NCBI RefSeq assembly: GCF_008330225.1
Contig: NZ_CP042466.1
Location: 1,374,501-1,438,500 of the forward strand
From: Geobacter sp. FeAm09
Lineage (GTDB): Bacteria > Desulfobacterota > Desulfuromonadia > Geobacterales > Pseudopelobacteraceae
Direction of reading: 5' to 3'
Length of the DNA: 64,000 nucleotides
Shown here: positions 53,970 through 63,485 of the stretch, piece after piece
Layout: each line of letters starts with the position of its first letter
Position numbering within the stretch: position 1 is the first letter of the stretch
Made by a program: the position numbers and the translations under genes
Notes under the pieces: generated by a model
Databases searched by the model: none
Seen by the model: only the letters and a program-made list of their open reading frames with translations
Told to the model about the DNA's origin: nothing

Positions 53970-55100
53970 CTACGGGTGGGACAGGGATGCCTTGATGCCG
54001 AGCCCCTTCAGTTTTTTGAGCACCGCATCGGCCTTTTTCCGGTCGCTGAACGTACCGGCCACGAGGGTCTTGGACGGTATGGACACCTCGGCGTGTTTCA
54101 CGGTCAGGTTGATGCCGGCCGCGGCCAGGCGCTCCCTCTCGGAACCGGCCCGGTCGGGCAGCAGGTAGGAACCGGCATACACGGCAAATTTGCCCCCCTG
54201 CTCCAGGATGAAGGCATCGGAGGTGTAGCGTTTCAGTTTGTCCAGTTCCGGTTGGGCCGCCGCGCGGCTCGGGTATTCTCCGGCAAGGAGGCGGTTCATG
54301 GCTGTCTTCTTGCGCCCCGCCTGTTTGACCGCGGTTTCGACCCCGGCGCCTTTGGCCCGCGACAGGTCTTTCGCCATGGCCTCTTCAAGCACATAAGTGC
54401 CCACCACGACCGTCCAGGGGCCGGCCTGTTTGGCCGGTGCCGCTTTCGGTTGTGCCGTATCCTTTTTTGCCGCCGTCGGCGCGGCATTCCTGGCCGGCAC
54501 TGCGGCGCCGGCCGGGCCCTTGGCGGGTGCTTTGGCGGCTTCGGCCGGTTTTTTGTCGCTCCCCGGCGCCGGTGCAGGCTTCTTCACCGCGCCGGCGGGC
54601 TGCTGTTTCGGGGCGGGAGCCGCCTTCTTGTCCTCCGGCTTGGCCGTGGCCGCCGGTTTGTTGGGCGCTGGTGCCCCGGGGGCCGCTTTTTTCTCGGGAG
54701 GTGCCGGTTTCTTTTCGGGAACCGCAGTTTTGGCCGGTTCAGGCTTGGGAGGTTCCACTTTCGCTCCGGGTGCCGCCTTGGCGGCAACGGGGGGCTCGGC
54801 CGACGCCACCTTCTGGGCTTCGGGCGCTGCGGCATTCTTCTGCGCTCCCGGAGCGCCTGCCGTTTCGTCCTTGGCCGGCTGGCCATCGCGGGGCGGCAGC
54901 GGTTTCTTCACCACCTGGGGCGCCGGGGCCTCGGCCTGCTTCTGCTCCTGCTGCGGTTTGATCAGGCCGGTGAAGAAATACAGGTACGCAAAAGCCGCCA
55001 CTAGGATCAGCAGCACAACCAGCAGCATATTCTGTCTGCTCTTTTCGGCCGGTGCCGCCGGCGCTGGCTCCTTGGAATCGTTACCGAACTTGAAATCCAT
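53970..55100 (-). CDS. SPOR-domain membrane-anchored protein
   Basis: A 376-residue bitopic inner-membrane protein: a cytoplasmic N-terminus (MDFKFGNDSKEPAPAAPAEKSRQ), one transmembrane helix (MLLVVLLILVAAFAYLYFF), then a Pro/Ala/Lys-rich linker of some 180 residues. The C-terminal region has two related SPOR-like halves (WTVVVGTYVLEEAMAKDLSRAKGAGVETAV and KFAVYAGSYLLPDRAGSERERLAAAGINLTV). SPOR domains bind denuded septal peptidoglycan, suggesting a cell-division role. Confidence 0.78.
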   Translation of the reverse strand: MDFKFGNDSKEPAPAAPAEKSRQNMLLVVLLILVAAFAYLYFFTGLIKPQQEQKQAEAPAPQVVKKPLPPRDGQPAKDETAGAPGAQKNAAAPEAQKVASAEPPVAAKAAPGAKVEPPKPEPAKTAVPEKKPAPPEKKAAPGAPAPNKPAATAKPEDKKAAPAPKQQPAGAVKKPAPAPGSDKKPAEAAKAPAKGPAGAAVPARNAAPTAAKKDTAQPKAAPAKQAGPWTVVVGTYVLEEAMAKDLSRAKGAGVETAVKQAGRKKTAMNRLLAGEYPSRAAAQPELDKLKRYTSDAFILEQGGKFAVYAGSYLLPDRAGSERERLAAAGINLTVKHAEVSIPSKTLVAGTFSDRKKADAVLKKLKGLGIKASLSHP

Positions 55101-55296
55101 GAAAAACCTCCGTTGAATATTTAACCCGCGCTCATGTCACGTGCGGTTGGTTCTTACGCCTCATTCCGGCTTTGGGGGCCGCAGCCGTCGTTGCGTCTTC
55201 TCGGTGCAGGCCTTGCCGCACCTGCGCCGCGCCCCCCCCGCATCACCAGAACAGCCCGGAATCACTTCCCTGGCGAACCGCACGGGACATACGGGG

Positions 55297-57381
55297 TTAC
55301 TCCTTCTTGACGGCCTGGGTCTCGGCAATCACCTTTTGGGACAGGTGCGTCGGCAACTCCTCGTAATGGGAGAACTCCATGCTGAACAGGCCCCGATCAC
55401 TGGTCATGGACTTGAGATCGTTGGAATAGGCCAGCACCTCGGACATGGGCACGATGGCGCGGATAATCTGGGAGTTGGCCTTGGGCTCGACCCCGACCAC
55501 CTTGCCGCGGCGGGAGTTCAGGTCGCCGATCACATCCCCCATGCTTTCGTCCGGCACGGTCACCTTCAGGTTCACGATCGGTTCCAGAAGCACCGGCTTG
55601 CACAGCTCCATCGCCTTTTTGAACGCCATGGAGCCGGCCACCTTGAAGGCCATTTCCGAAGAATCCACCGTATGGAAGGAACCGTCGTAGAGCGCGACCC
55701 GGAAATCCACAACCGGGTAGCCGGCCAGGTACCCCTCCACGGCGGCCTCCTGGATACCCTTGTCCACCGCCGGGATGTACTGGCGCGGGATGACGCCGCC
55801 CACGATCTTGTCCTCGAACTGGTACCCCTCGCCCCGGCTGGTGGGGGACATCTCGATCCAGCAGTCGCCGTACTGCCCCCGACCGCCGGACTGTTTCTTG
55901 TACTTGCCCTGAACCTTGCTGGAGGCGCGGATCGTTTCCAGATACGGCACCTTGGGGGTTTTGAGCACCACCTCCACGCCGAACTTGCGCTTCAGCTTCT
56001 CCACGATCACCTCCAGGTGCACCTGGCCCATGCCGGAGATGATGAACTCCTTGGTCTGGGGGTCGCGGTGCGACTGCAGGGTCGGCTCCTCCTCGATCAT
56101 GCGGTGCAGGGCACCGTGGATCTTGTCCTCGTCGGCCTTGGTCTTGGGGGCGATGGCATAGGAGATCACCGGCTGGAGCTGCTGGGCCGGCTCGTACACG
56201 ATCGGTTTGGCGGCATCGCACAGGGTGTCGCCGGTTATGGTCTCCTTGAGTTTGGCCACGGCCACGATGTCGCCGGCCACCGCCTGTTTGATCGGGCGCT
56301 GCTTCTTCCCTTCCAGTTCATAGATCTGCCCGATGCGCTCTTCGATCCCCTTGGTGGAGTTGAGGATGGTGGTGTCGGAGTTGAGCACCCCCGAGTAGAT
56401 CCTGAAGATGGTTATCTTCCCCGTGTAGGGGTCGGACGTGGTCTTGAACACCAGGGCCGAGAACGGTTCCTTTTCGTCGGGGGCGCGCTCTGTCGTCGCG
56501 CCGCTCTTGGGCTCGGTCCCCATCGCCTTGGTACGGTCCAGGGGCGATGGCAGATAGGCGCAGATGGCGTCCAGGAGCTGCCGGACCCCGATGTTCTGCA
56601 CGGCAGAGCCGCACAGGACAGCCGTAAAGGTGTTGCGCATGGTGCCGACCCGCAGGCCGTCGATGATCTCCTCCACGGTCAATTCGCCGCTGTCCAGGTA
56701 TTTCTCGGTCAAGGCGTCGTAGGCCTCGGCCACGATCTCCACCATGTGTTCGCGCAGGCGTGCGGCCTCATCCCGGTATTCGGCCGGTATCTCCCCTTCG
56801 GTGCAGACCCCGGAGCCGTCCTTGGGATAGAAGCAGGCCTTCATGTGGATCAGGTCGATGATCCCGGCGAACTTGTCCTCCGCGCCTATGGGCATCTGGA
56901 TCGGTACCCCCCGCGCTCCCAGGGCCTTTTCCATGTCGTCGATGGCCCGCAGGAAATTGGCCCGTTCCCGGTCCATCTTGTTGACGAAGGCGATGCGGGG
57001 AATCTCGAACTCGTTGGCCCACCCCCAGATCTCCTCGGTCTGCGCCTTGACGCCGGAGATGGCGGAGAGGATGACGACGGCGCAGTCCAGGGCGCGCATG
57101 CAGGCGCGGGTATCGGCGATGAAGTTGCCGTAGCCGGGGGTGTCCACGATGTGGACGGAATGACCGTTCCATTCGCAATGGTCCAGGGCCGAGGTGATGG
57201 ATATCTTGCGCTTGATCTCCTCAGGCTCGAAATCCATGGTGGAGGTGCCGTCATCGACCCGCCCCAGGCGGTCGATCATGCCGGCGTTGAACAGAATCGC
57301 TTCGGACAGCGAAGTCTTGCCCGCCCCGCCGTGTGCGATGATCCCCAGGTTCCGAAGTTTGCTCGTGTCGTACTGTCCCAT
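55297..57381 (-). CDS. Elongation factor G paralogue (EF-G-like)
   Basis: A 694-residue EF-G. G1 reads NLGIIAHGGAGKTSLSEAI where canonical EF-G has AHIDAGKTT; G3 is VDTPGYGNF (DTPGH in most), and G4 NKMD. The later domains are complete (GMGQVHLEVIVEKLKRKFGVEV, SGGRGQYGDCWIEM, AVDKGIQEAAVEGYLAGYPVVDFRVALYDGSFHTVDSSEMAFKVAGSMA). The combination of GGAGKTS and DTPGYG is typical of the second, EF-G2-like class rather than the str-operon EF-G. It lies alone between the SPOR gene and coaX. Confidence 0.88.
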   Translation of the reverse strand: MGQYDTSKLRNLGIIAHGGAGKTSLSEAILFNAGMIDRLGRVDDGTSTMDFEPEEIKRKISITSALDHCEWNGHSVHIVDTPGYGNFIADTRACMRALDCAVVILSAISGVKAQTEEIWGWANEFEIPRIAFVNKMDRERANFLRAIDDMEKALGARGVPIQMPIGAEDKFAGIIDLIHMKACFYPKDGSGVCTEGEIPAEYRDEAARLREHMVEIVAEAYDALTEKYLDSGELTVEEIIDGLRVGTMRNTFTAVLCGSAVQNIGVRQLLDAICAYLPSPLDRTKAMGTEPKSGATTERAPDEKEPFSALVFKTTSDPYTGKITIFRIYSGVLNSDTTILNSTKGIEERIGQIYELEGKKQRPIKQAVAGDIVAVAKLKETITGDTLCDAAKPIVYEPAQQLQPVISYAIAPKTKADEDKIHGALHRMIEEEPTLQSHRDPQTKEFIISGMGQVHLEVIVEKLKRKFGVEVVLKTPKVPYLETIRASSKVQGKYKKQSGGRGQYGDCWIEMSPTSRGEGYQFEDKIVGGVIPRQYIPAVDKGIQEAAVEGYLAGYPVVDFRVALYDGSFHTVDSSEMAFKVAGSMAFKKAMELCKPVLLEPIVNLKVTVPDESMGDVIGDLNSRRGKVVGVEPKANSQIIRAIVPMSEVLAYSNDLKSMTSDRGLFSMEFSHYEELPTHLSQKVIAETQAVKKE

Positions 57382-57548
57382 TGCATAGCCCCCTTAAAAA
57401 TGAGATATCCTCTGCGTAGCTGCCACTTCACCGCTGTTCGTACAACTGTGTGTGTCTGCACAAGAAAGATGTATCTGCCGTCTCAAAAAGGCATTCCGGT
57501 TTTTCCGCCACGGCGCTCCGGGGGGCGCGCTGTGGGGTCGTGCCGGAA

Positions 57549-58313
57549 TCAGCTGTTGCGTTCGTACAGTATTCTCAGTCCCTCCAGGGTAAGGAATTCG
57601 TCCACCTCGTCGATGGTTTTGGATTCGGGTGCGATCAGGGGCGCCAGTCCTCCGGTGGCGATAACCCGGAACTTCTCCCTTGATTCCAGGCGCATATGTT
57701 CCACAATCCCGTCCACCAACCCCACGTAACCGAAGAAGATGCCGGCCTGCATGGAGTTGACGGTGTTTTTGGCAATGATGTGGGGCGGCTTGGCGATGTC
57801 CACGCGCGGGAGTTTGCTGGCTCGCTGAAAGAGCGCTTCCAGGGAGATGGCCAGGCCGGGGGCGATGGCGCCGCCGCAGTACTCGCCGCGGGCGCTGATA
57901 TAATCGAAGGTGGTGGCGGTGCCGAAGTCCACGATGACCAGGGCGCATTTGTGCTTCTCGTATCCCGCCACGGCGTTGACGATACGGTCGGCCCCCACCT
58001 CCCGCGGGTTGTCGTATTGGATCGGCATGCCGCTTTTGATTCCCGGGCCGACCACGTAGGGGGTCAGGTTGAAGAAATCCCGGGCAATGGCCTCCATCAC
58101 CCCGGTGAGCGGGGGGACGACCGAGGAGATGATGGCGGCGGTTATGGCGTGGAACCCAAGGCCGGCCTGGCCGAACAGGCTGTGCAGCAGGACCGCGTAT
58201 TCGTCGGACGTGCGCGACTTGTCCGTGGAGAGCCGCCAGTTGCGCACGAGCTTTTGCCCCTCGTAGATCCCCAAAACGATATTGCTGTTACCGACGTCAA
58301 TCACCAGGAGCAT
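57549..58313 (-). CDS. coaX: Type III pantothenate kinase
   Basis: A 254-residue CoaX that phosphorylates pantothenate in the first step of CoA synthesis; K+- or NH4+-dependent. [19 protein letters not shown] is the phosphate-binding loop. [34 protein letters not shown] holds the catalytic Asp and GTAT. The gene follows birA by one base in the same direction, the common birA-coaX arrangement. Confidence 0.95.
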   Translation of the reverse strand: MLLVIDVGNSNIVLGIYEGQKLVRNWRLSTDKSRTSDEYAVLLHSLFGQAGLGFHAITAAIISSVVPPLTGVMEAIARDFFNLTPYVVGPGIKSGMPIQYDNPREVGADRIVNAVAGYEKHKCALVIVDFGTATTFDYISARGEYCGGAIAPGLAISLEALFQRASKLPRVDIAKPPHIIAKNTVNSMQAGIFFGYVGLVDGIVEHMRLESREKFRVIATGGLAPLIAPESKTIDEVDEFLTLEGLRILYERNS

Positions 58314-58314
58314 T

Positions 58315-59304
58315 TCAGAGCACCCTCACATCCCCGCTGAGTATTCGTTCGATCGTGCCGTCCGAGTGGCGCACCAGCAGGGCGCCGTCGCCGTCGATGC
58401 CGGCAAAGAACCCCCGGACGTCGTCGCGGCCGTGGTTGCTGACCAGTACCTCGCGGCCGTTGGCATTGCAGCGTTCCTGCCACTCCCGGCGCACCTGGGC
58501 GAAGCCGTGGTCGAGAAAACCGGCATAGAGCCGGTCCAGTTCGTTCAAGAGACACGCCGTGAACCGCGCCCGGCTGACCCTGCTCCCCGTTTCCATGAGG
58601 AGCGAGGTGGCCGGGTGGCGCAGGTCGCCGGGAAACTGGCCGGCCGTCATGTTCAGGTTGACGCCGATCCCCAGGATGACGAAATTGATGCCGTCGTTGA
58701 TGCCGTCGGTCTCGGCGCTCATCTCGTTGAGCAGTCCGGCCACCTTTTTGCCGCCGATCAACACGTCGTTGGGCCACTTGATCTCCGGTTTGAGGCCGGT
58801 GGTCTGTTCGATGGCCCGGGCGGTGGCGACGGCGGAGAGGAAGGTGAGCTGGGGGGCCTCAAAGGGTTTGATCCGCGGGCGCAGGATGACCGAGCAGTAG
58901 AGGTTGGCACCCGGCGGAGACGACCAGACGCGCCCCAGGCGTCCCTTGCCCTTGCTCTGCTCCTCGGCGGTGACCACCGTCCCTTCGCCGGCACCCTCTT
59001 CCGCCAAGCGGAATGCCTCGGAATTGGTGGAGGTCGTGGTGGCCAGGTTGACCAGCCGCGTGCCGATGAGCGTGGCGTTCAGGTGTGCGCCGATCTCCTC
59101 GGCCGCCAAGGTGTCGGGTGACGAAAGCAGCCGGTACCCCTGGGAGGGAACCGCCTCCACCTGGTATCCCGCGCCCCTGAGGGCCGAGATGTGTTTCCAG
59201 ACGGCGGTGCGCGAGACGCCCAGTTCCCTGCTCAACTGCTCGCCGGAGACGAACCCGCTCTGTTGCCGGAAAAGTTGCAGGATGGTGGCTGCCTTCTTGT
59301 GCAT
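58315..59304 (-). CDS. birA: Bifunctional biotin operon repressor / biotin-protein ligase
   Basis: A 329-residue BirA. The N-terminal winged helix ([39 protein letters not shown]) indicates repressor activity. The ligase domain has [53 protein letters not shown] with the GxGRxGR motif and KWPNDVLI, and a C-terminal SH3-like domain. GGAG lies about 8 nt before ATG 59304. Followed immediately by coaX. Confidence 0.94.
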   Translation of the reverse strand: MHKKAATILQLFRQQSGFVSGEQLSRELGVSRTAVWKHISALRGAGYQVEAVPSQGYRLLSSPDTLAAEEIGAHLNATLIGTRLVNLATTTSTNSEAFRLAEEGAGEGTVVTAEEQSKGKGRLGRVWSSPPGANLYCSVILRPRIKPFEAPQLTFLSAVATARAIEQTTGLKPEIKWPNDVLIGGKKVAGLLNEMSAETDGINDGINFVILGIGVNLNMTAGQFPGDLRHPATSLLMETGSRVSRARFTACLLNELDRLYAGFLDHGFAQVRREWQERCNANGREVLVSNHGRDDVRGFFAGIDGDGALLVRHSDGTIERILSGDVRVL

Positions 59305-59333
59305 TGAACGACTCCTGCAGGGTTCGCTGCGGG

Positions 59334-60161
59334 TCAATCCAGCAGCATGGAAATATCCATGGCCCGGGCCGAATGGGTCAGGGCGCCGACGGAAATGATA
59401 TCGACCCCGGTCTCGGCGATGGCGCGCACCGTCTCCAGATTGACGCCGCCGGACGCTTCCACCTGCGCGCGGCCGGCAATGGTCGTCACGGCGGAACGCA
59501 TGTCCGCGAGGCTCATGTTGTCCAGCATGATGATGTCGGCGCCGCTGGCCAGAGCCTCCTCGACCTGGGCCAGGGTCTCGGTCTCTATCTCGATTTTCAG
59601 GGTGTGGGGGATAAAGGAGCGGGCCCGGGCGATCGCCTCCCGGACGCCGCCGGTGGCTGCGATATGGTTTTCCTTGATCAGGACGCCGTCGTAGAGGCCG
59701 GTCCGGTGGTTGATGCCGCCGCCGACGCGCACGGCGTATTTTTCCAGCTCCCGCAGGCCGGGGGTGGTCTTGCGGGTATCGACGATGCGTGCCCCGGTTC
59801 CCGCCACCGCCGCCACGTAGCGCGAGGTGAGGGTGGCGATGCCGCTCAGGCGCTGGAGCAGGTTCAGGGCCACCCGTTCGCCCATGAGCAGGTCGGCCGT
59901 GGTGCCGCGCACCGTGGCGATAAGAGCCCCCCTGGCGGCCGGCGCCCCCTCCGCCAGGCAGACATCGAACTCCATGGCGGGGTCGAGGCGCTTGAAGACC
60001 CGCTCGGCCACGAACAGTCCGGCCAGGATCATCTCCTCCTTGGCGATCAGGCGGGCCGAAGCCCGACTGTCGGCGGGGATCAGCGCCTGGGTGGTGATGT
60101 CGCCGGTATGGATGTCTTCGCGCAGTGCATGGTCTATGAGGTTGTCGAGTGAGAGCATCAT
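59334..60161 (-). CDS. nadC: Nicotinate-nucleotide pyrophosphorylase
   Basis: A quinolinate phosphoribosyltransferase of NAD synthesis: ALREDIHTGDITTQALIPADSRASARLIAKEEMILAG, LNLLQRLSGIATLTSRYVAAV, DTRKTTPGLRELEKYAVRVGGGINHRTGLYDGVLIKENHI and EASGGVNLETVRAIAETGVDIISVGALTHS are all present. GTG 60173 (MNSQMM) has no SD, while AGGTGA is 9 nt before ATG 60161, which I prefer. It lies 29 bases from birA on the same strand and probably shares its transcript. Confidence 0.94.
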   Translation of the reverse strand: MMLSLDNLIDHALREDIHTGDITTQALIPADSRASARLIAKEEMILAGLFVAERVFKRLDPAMEFDVCLAEGAPAARGALIATVRGTTADLLMGERVALNLLQRLSGIATLTSRYVAAVAGTGARIVDTRKTTPGLRELEKYAVRVGGGINHRTGLYDGVLIKENHIAATGGVREAIARARSFIPHTLKIEIETETLAQVEEALASGADIIMLDNMSLADMRSAVTTIAGRAQVEASGGVNLETVRAIAETGVDIISVGALTHSARAMDISMLLD

Positions 60162-60274
60162 CTGTGAGTTCACCTGAATGGGGGAAATATGCCTATTCCT
60201 ATATCACAGGTGGAAAGGCGTATCAACCGCAAAACCGGCGCGTTGGAGACCGTGTTTGCCCGTCTACTTTGCAA

Positions 60275-60303
60275 TTGACGGGAAACGCCCCCTCCTGTAT
60301 AGT
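60275..60303 (+). promoter_or_regulatory. Candidate sigma-70 promoter of the 15-heme cytochrome gene
   Basis: TTGACG, exactly 17 nt, TATAGT, about 50 bases upstream of the start codon. GEMM-type riboswitch consensus was sought in this leader and not found. Confidence 0.7.
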
Positions 60304-60351
60304 AAACCGCTTGAAAATCCAATTTAATCTTATCATAGAGGAGTGGTTAGA

Positions 60352-61617
60352 ATGCAGAAGCACATCTCAGCGTATGTTCTCGCGGTTATTCTACTCACAG
60401 CCGTCTGCGCCGCTGCAGTCGAAACCAAGGACATCAAGTTTTCCTTCAAAAACGCGGCGCCGGTTGTTTTCAGCCACGAGCGACACCTGCTCAAATACAA
60501 CAACAACTGCAAGATGTGCCATAACGCCCTCTACGATCTGAAGACCCGCCGCCATTTCACCATGGCCGAGATGGAGAAGACCAAGTCCTGCGGCGCCTGC
60601 CACAGCGGGGTCAAGGCTTTCAGCGTGGCGAGCGAAAAGGATTGCGTCAAGTGTCACAAGGGCAAGACCCAGGACAAGGTCTACAAGGTCAAGGGGGTGT
60701 CCGACGCGGTCTTCGGCCATGCGCTCCACGTCTCCAAGACCGGCGGCGCCTGCCGGACCTGTCACAGCGGCAAGATCTTCAGCGGCAAGACCAGGGGCGT
60801 CACCATGGCCGAGATGGAAAAGGGGCGGACCTGCGGCGCCTGCCATAACGGCACCAGGGCCTTCACCGTCGCCGGCAACTGCGACCGCTGCCACAAGGGG
60901 CTGAAACCCCGGGAGATCACCTTTACCCTCAAGGATACGGCAGCGGCGACCTTCAGCCATTCGTTCCATACCCAGGCATACTCCTGCAAGGATTGCCACA
61001 CCAAAACCTTCCCCTACAAAGCGGTTTCCGGCAAGGCCACCATGGCCGACATGGAGAAGGGCAAATCCTGCGGGACCTGCCATAACGGCAAGGACGCTTT
61101 CGCCGCCAGCGGCGACTGCGGCAAGTGCCACAAGGGGATGAAGCCGGCCAGGATCGCGTTCAAAACCTCCGCCGGCGAGGCCGTTTTCAGCCACGAGTTC
61201 CATCTCCAGGCGTACAAGTGCGCCGACTGCCACACCAAGGTGTTCCCCTACAAGGCGGTGACGGGCAAGGCCACCATGGACGACATGGCCAAGGGCAAAT
61301 CCTGCGGAACGTGCCACAACGGCAAGGAGGCCTTTGCCTCCAGCGGCGACTGCGACAAGTGCCACAAGGGGTTCAAACCGCGCACCATCACGTTCAAGAC
61401 CGATGCCGGCGACGCCACCTTCAGCCACGACTTCCATACCCAGGCATACAAATGCGTGGACTGCCACACCAAGGTGTTCCCCTACAAGGCGGTGACGGGC
61501 AAGGCCACCATGGCCGACATGGAGAAGGGGGCCTCCTGCGGGACCTGCCACAACAAGGACAAGGATGCCTTCTCGGTCAAGGACGACAAGCTTTGCGCCA
61601 AGTGCCACAAGATGTAA
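60352..61617 (+). CDS. 15-heme c-type cytochrome made of five c7-like triheme units
   Basis: A 421-residue exported multiheme cytochrome: signal peptide MQKHISAYVLAVILLTAVCAAAVE, then five tandem units of about 77 residues. Each has three CxxCH motifs, 15 in all, for example CKMCH/CGACH/CVKCH and CVDCH/CGTCH/CAKCH. Each unit follows the same order: FSHxxH, CxxCH, MADMEKG, CGxCHNG, then CxxCHKG. The last three units are near-identical at DNA level. It is a likely periplasmic electron carrier of the PpcA-concatemer kind, as in Geobacter cytochromes with 12 or more haems; partners are unknown. GAGGAG stands about 11 nt upstream of the ATG. Confidence 0.93.
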   Translation: MQKHISAYVLAVILLTAVCAAAVETKDIKFSFKNAAPVVFSHERHLLKYNNNCKMCHNALYDLKTRRHFTMAEMEKTKSCGACHSGVKAFSVASEKDCVKCHKGKTQDKVYKVKGVSDAVFGHALHVSKTGGACRTCHSGKIFSGKTRGVTMAEMEKGRTCGACHNGTRAFTVAGNCDRCHKGLKPREITFTLKDTAAATFSHSFHTQAYSCKDCHTKTFPYKAVSGKATMADMEKGKSCGTCHNGKDAFAASGDCGKCHKGMKPARIAFKTSAGEAVFSHEFHLQAYKCADCHTKVFPYKAVTGKATMDDMAKGKSCGTCHNGKEAFASSGDCDKCHKGFKPRTITFKTDAGDATFSHDFHTQAYKCVDCHTKVFPYKAVTGKATMADMEKGASCGTCHNKDKDAFSVKDDKLCAKCHKM

Positions 61618-61640
61618 CGTCAGGACTGCAAACGGTATGA

Positions 61641-61678
61641 AAAAGGGCGTCCTTCCCGGTTGGGGAGGACGCCCTTTC
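61641..61678. terminator. Bidirectional terminator between convergent genes
   Basis: The stem AAAGGGCGTCCTTCCC pairs with GGGAGGACGCCCTTT, with one mismatch, and has A and T runs at the ends. Confidence 0.75.
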
Positions 61679-61711
61679 TGTCTCTGCAATGCGAACCCTG
61701 TTGGCCGCGCG

Positions 61712-62635
61712 CTACTCGCCCTTGCGCTGGTCCACCAGGTACCGGCTCCCCTCCGACTCCTTGGCCAGTTTCTTCAGTTCGGCGGCCACCTCGGCCACCT
61801 TGGCCACGTGCCGGATCTTGTCCGAGTTCATGGGGACGGCGGCGATGGAGATGGAGAGCAGGGGGATCTTTTCCATCTCCCCCTTGCGGTTGGTGCCGTT
61901 GTAATACCCCTGCCGCTTGGTGGCTTCGTCGAACAGGTCCAGCACGATCTGGTCGAAGTGATCGATGATGGTCCCGCATACCGATTCCACCTGGGTCAGG
62001 GAGACGATGAAGACGAAATCGTCGCCGCCGATATGCCCGCAGAAACCGCCGCCCGCATCGCGCACGGCGTTGAACATGATGCGGGCCAGCATCCTCAGCA
62101 CCTCGTCGCCGTGGGAAAAGCCGAAGGCGTCGTTGTACGGCTTGAAATGGTTGATGTCCACGTGGCAGACCGCCTGAGGCTTGCCCATGGCGTCCTCGAT
62201 GGCCCGCTGGATGGATGTGTTGCCCGGCAGCCGCGTCAGGGGGTTGTTGTCGAAGATGCGCCTGAGGCGGGAGAAGGAGAGCGCAATGCGGCAGAAAAGT
62301 TCGCTGAAGTTGAGGGGGAGGAAGGCAAAATCGTCCAGGGGATAGGTTTCCCACGGGAAGGAGTCGTAATCCCTGCTCGACACCAGGCCGATGATCGGGA
62401 TGGTGCTGAAGAAGCTGTCGCTGCGCAGGGCCGTGACGATCGTGGATCCCGCGTTGCTGTCCGAGGCGAGGTCGATGATCAGAAGGTCGGGCGGGTCGGA
62501 ATAAAAGGCGCCCAGCACGCCGTCGATATACGACATGCCGGTGGCCTGGTGCCCCCTGCTTTGCAGGCGCAGTTGCAACTGGGAGATGAGCTGCGCGTCG
62601 GAGGAGACGAGGGCGATCCTAATAGGTGGCAGCAT
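61712..62635 (-). CDS. Receiver-like/GGDEF diguanylate cyclase domain protein
   Basis: A 307-residue protein. The N-terminal 120 residues are a receiver-like domain (IRIALVSSDAQLISQLQLRLQSRGHQATGMSYIDGVLGAFYSDPPDLLIIDLASDS). The C-terminal GGDEF domain (DNNPLTRLPGNTSIQRAIEDAM, HVDINHFKPYNDAFGFSHGDEVLRMLARIMF, GGDDFVFI) has the variant signature GGDDF, and the RxxD inhibitory site upstream of it is missing. Synthesis of c-di-GMP or another cyclic dinucleotide is possible but uncertain. It overlaps the HDOD gene by 17 bases. Confidence 0.82.
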   Translation of the reverse strand: MLPPIRIALVSSDAQLISQLQLRLQSRGHQATGMSYIDGVLGAFYSDPPDLLIIDLASDSNAGSTIVTALRSDSFFSTIPIIGLVSSRDYDSFPWETYPLDDFAFLPLNFSELFCRIALSFSRLRRIFDNNPLTRLPGNTSIQRAIEDAMGKPQAVCHVDINHFKPYNDAFGFSHGDEVLRMLARIMFNAVRDAGGGFCGHIGGDDFVFIVSLTQVESVCGTIIDHFDQIVLDLFDEATKRQGYYNGTNRKGEMEKIPLLSISIAAVPMNSDKIRHVAKVAEVAAELKKLAKESEGSRYLVDQRKGE

Positions 62636-63485
62636 TATCGACGCCCTGCTGCAACTCCAGGCTGAAGTTCTTGACCTCCACCAGTTTGTCCTCCAACTCC
62701 TCGACCAGGTCGGCAATGATCTGCTCGTCGAGCTTGAGGGTATCCCAGGCGGCCTGCTGGATCTGGGGGACATAGCCGTCGCCGCTGTCGCCGAAGCCGC
62801 TGGCCTTGATCAGCGCGTCGGCGATATGCACCACAGCGGTCTTGATGCGGTGGTTCCCCGACGCCGCCACATTGTGGTGGCAGTTGATCGGTTCGCTCAG
62901 CTTATCCGGCAGGAACCAGCTCTTGGCAAGCCATCCGCCCACTTCGGCGTGATCCGTGTCGATGACTTCCTGCTCCGCCTCCCGCATATGGACCCGCTTT
63001 TCCCCGATGACGCGACGGACCTCCCGCTCGGCCTCGCTGCATTTGAGGCTGATGATGACCTTGCCGATATCGTGCAGCAGTCCGGCGGTGGCGATCTCCT
63101 CGCACTCCGGCAGGCCGAGCTTGGTGGCGATCAGGTTGGAGGCCACCCCGACCCCCAGGGAATGCTCCCACAGGCCGACGCTGTTCTTCTCCATGATCTC
63201 GAAAATGGATGAGGAAAGGGCCAGGCTTTTGACCACGTTGACCCCCAGGAGGATCATGGCGTTGGAGATGGTCGAAACCCGGTAGAAACCATAGGAGGGG
63301 GAGTTGGCCAGCCTGAGGATGCGCGCGGAAAGCACCTGGTCCGAGGAAACGATCCTGGCCATCTCCTGTACCGATGATTTGTCGTTGTCGGACAGGGAGT
63401 TCAGTTTGCTGATGACACCGGGCAGGGTGGGGAGCGTTTTGGTGTCCATGATGATTTTTTTCAGTTCATTCCGCTTTTCGTCCAC
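62619..63485 (-). CDS. HDOD-domain signalling protein
   Basis: A 288-residue HDOD protein: TKTLPTLPGVISKLNSLSDNDKSSVQEMARIVSSDQVLSARILRLANSPSYGF, then ISNAMILLGVNVVKSLALSSSIFEI. The His-Asp pair of ATAGLLHDIGKV is present, although most HDOD proteins are thought to be non-catalytic signal-output or scaffolding domains. Both ends overlap neighbouring genes, so it is translated together with the GGDEF and the small upstream protein. Confidence 0.9.
   Translation of the reverse strand: MDEKRNELKKIIMDTKTLPTLPGVISKLNSLSDNDKSSVQEMARIVSSDQVLSARILRLANSPSYGFYRVSTISNAMILLGVNVVKSLALSSSIFEIMEKNSVGLWEHSLGVGVASNLIATKLGLPECEEIATAGLLHDIGKVIISLKCSEAEREVRRVIGEKRVHMREAEQEVIDTDHAEVGGWLAKSWFLPDKLSEPINCHHNVAASGNHRIKTAVVHIADALIKASGFGDSGDGYVPQIQQAAWDTLKLDEQIIADLVEELEDKLVEVKNFSLELQQGVDNAATY

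Noticed and set aside
55141-57729. 862-codon plus-strand frame opposite the EF-G paralogue
   Set aside because: Shadow frame; the minus-strand EF-G has all GTPase and ribosome-binding motifs.
60174-60351. GEMM-type riboswitch before the 15-heme cytochrome gene, as often in Geobacter
   Set aside because: No GEMM core was found; a plain TTGACG-N17-TATAGT promoter explains the region.
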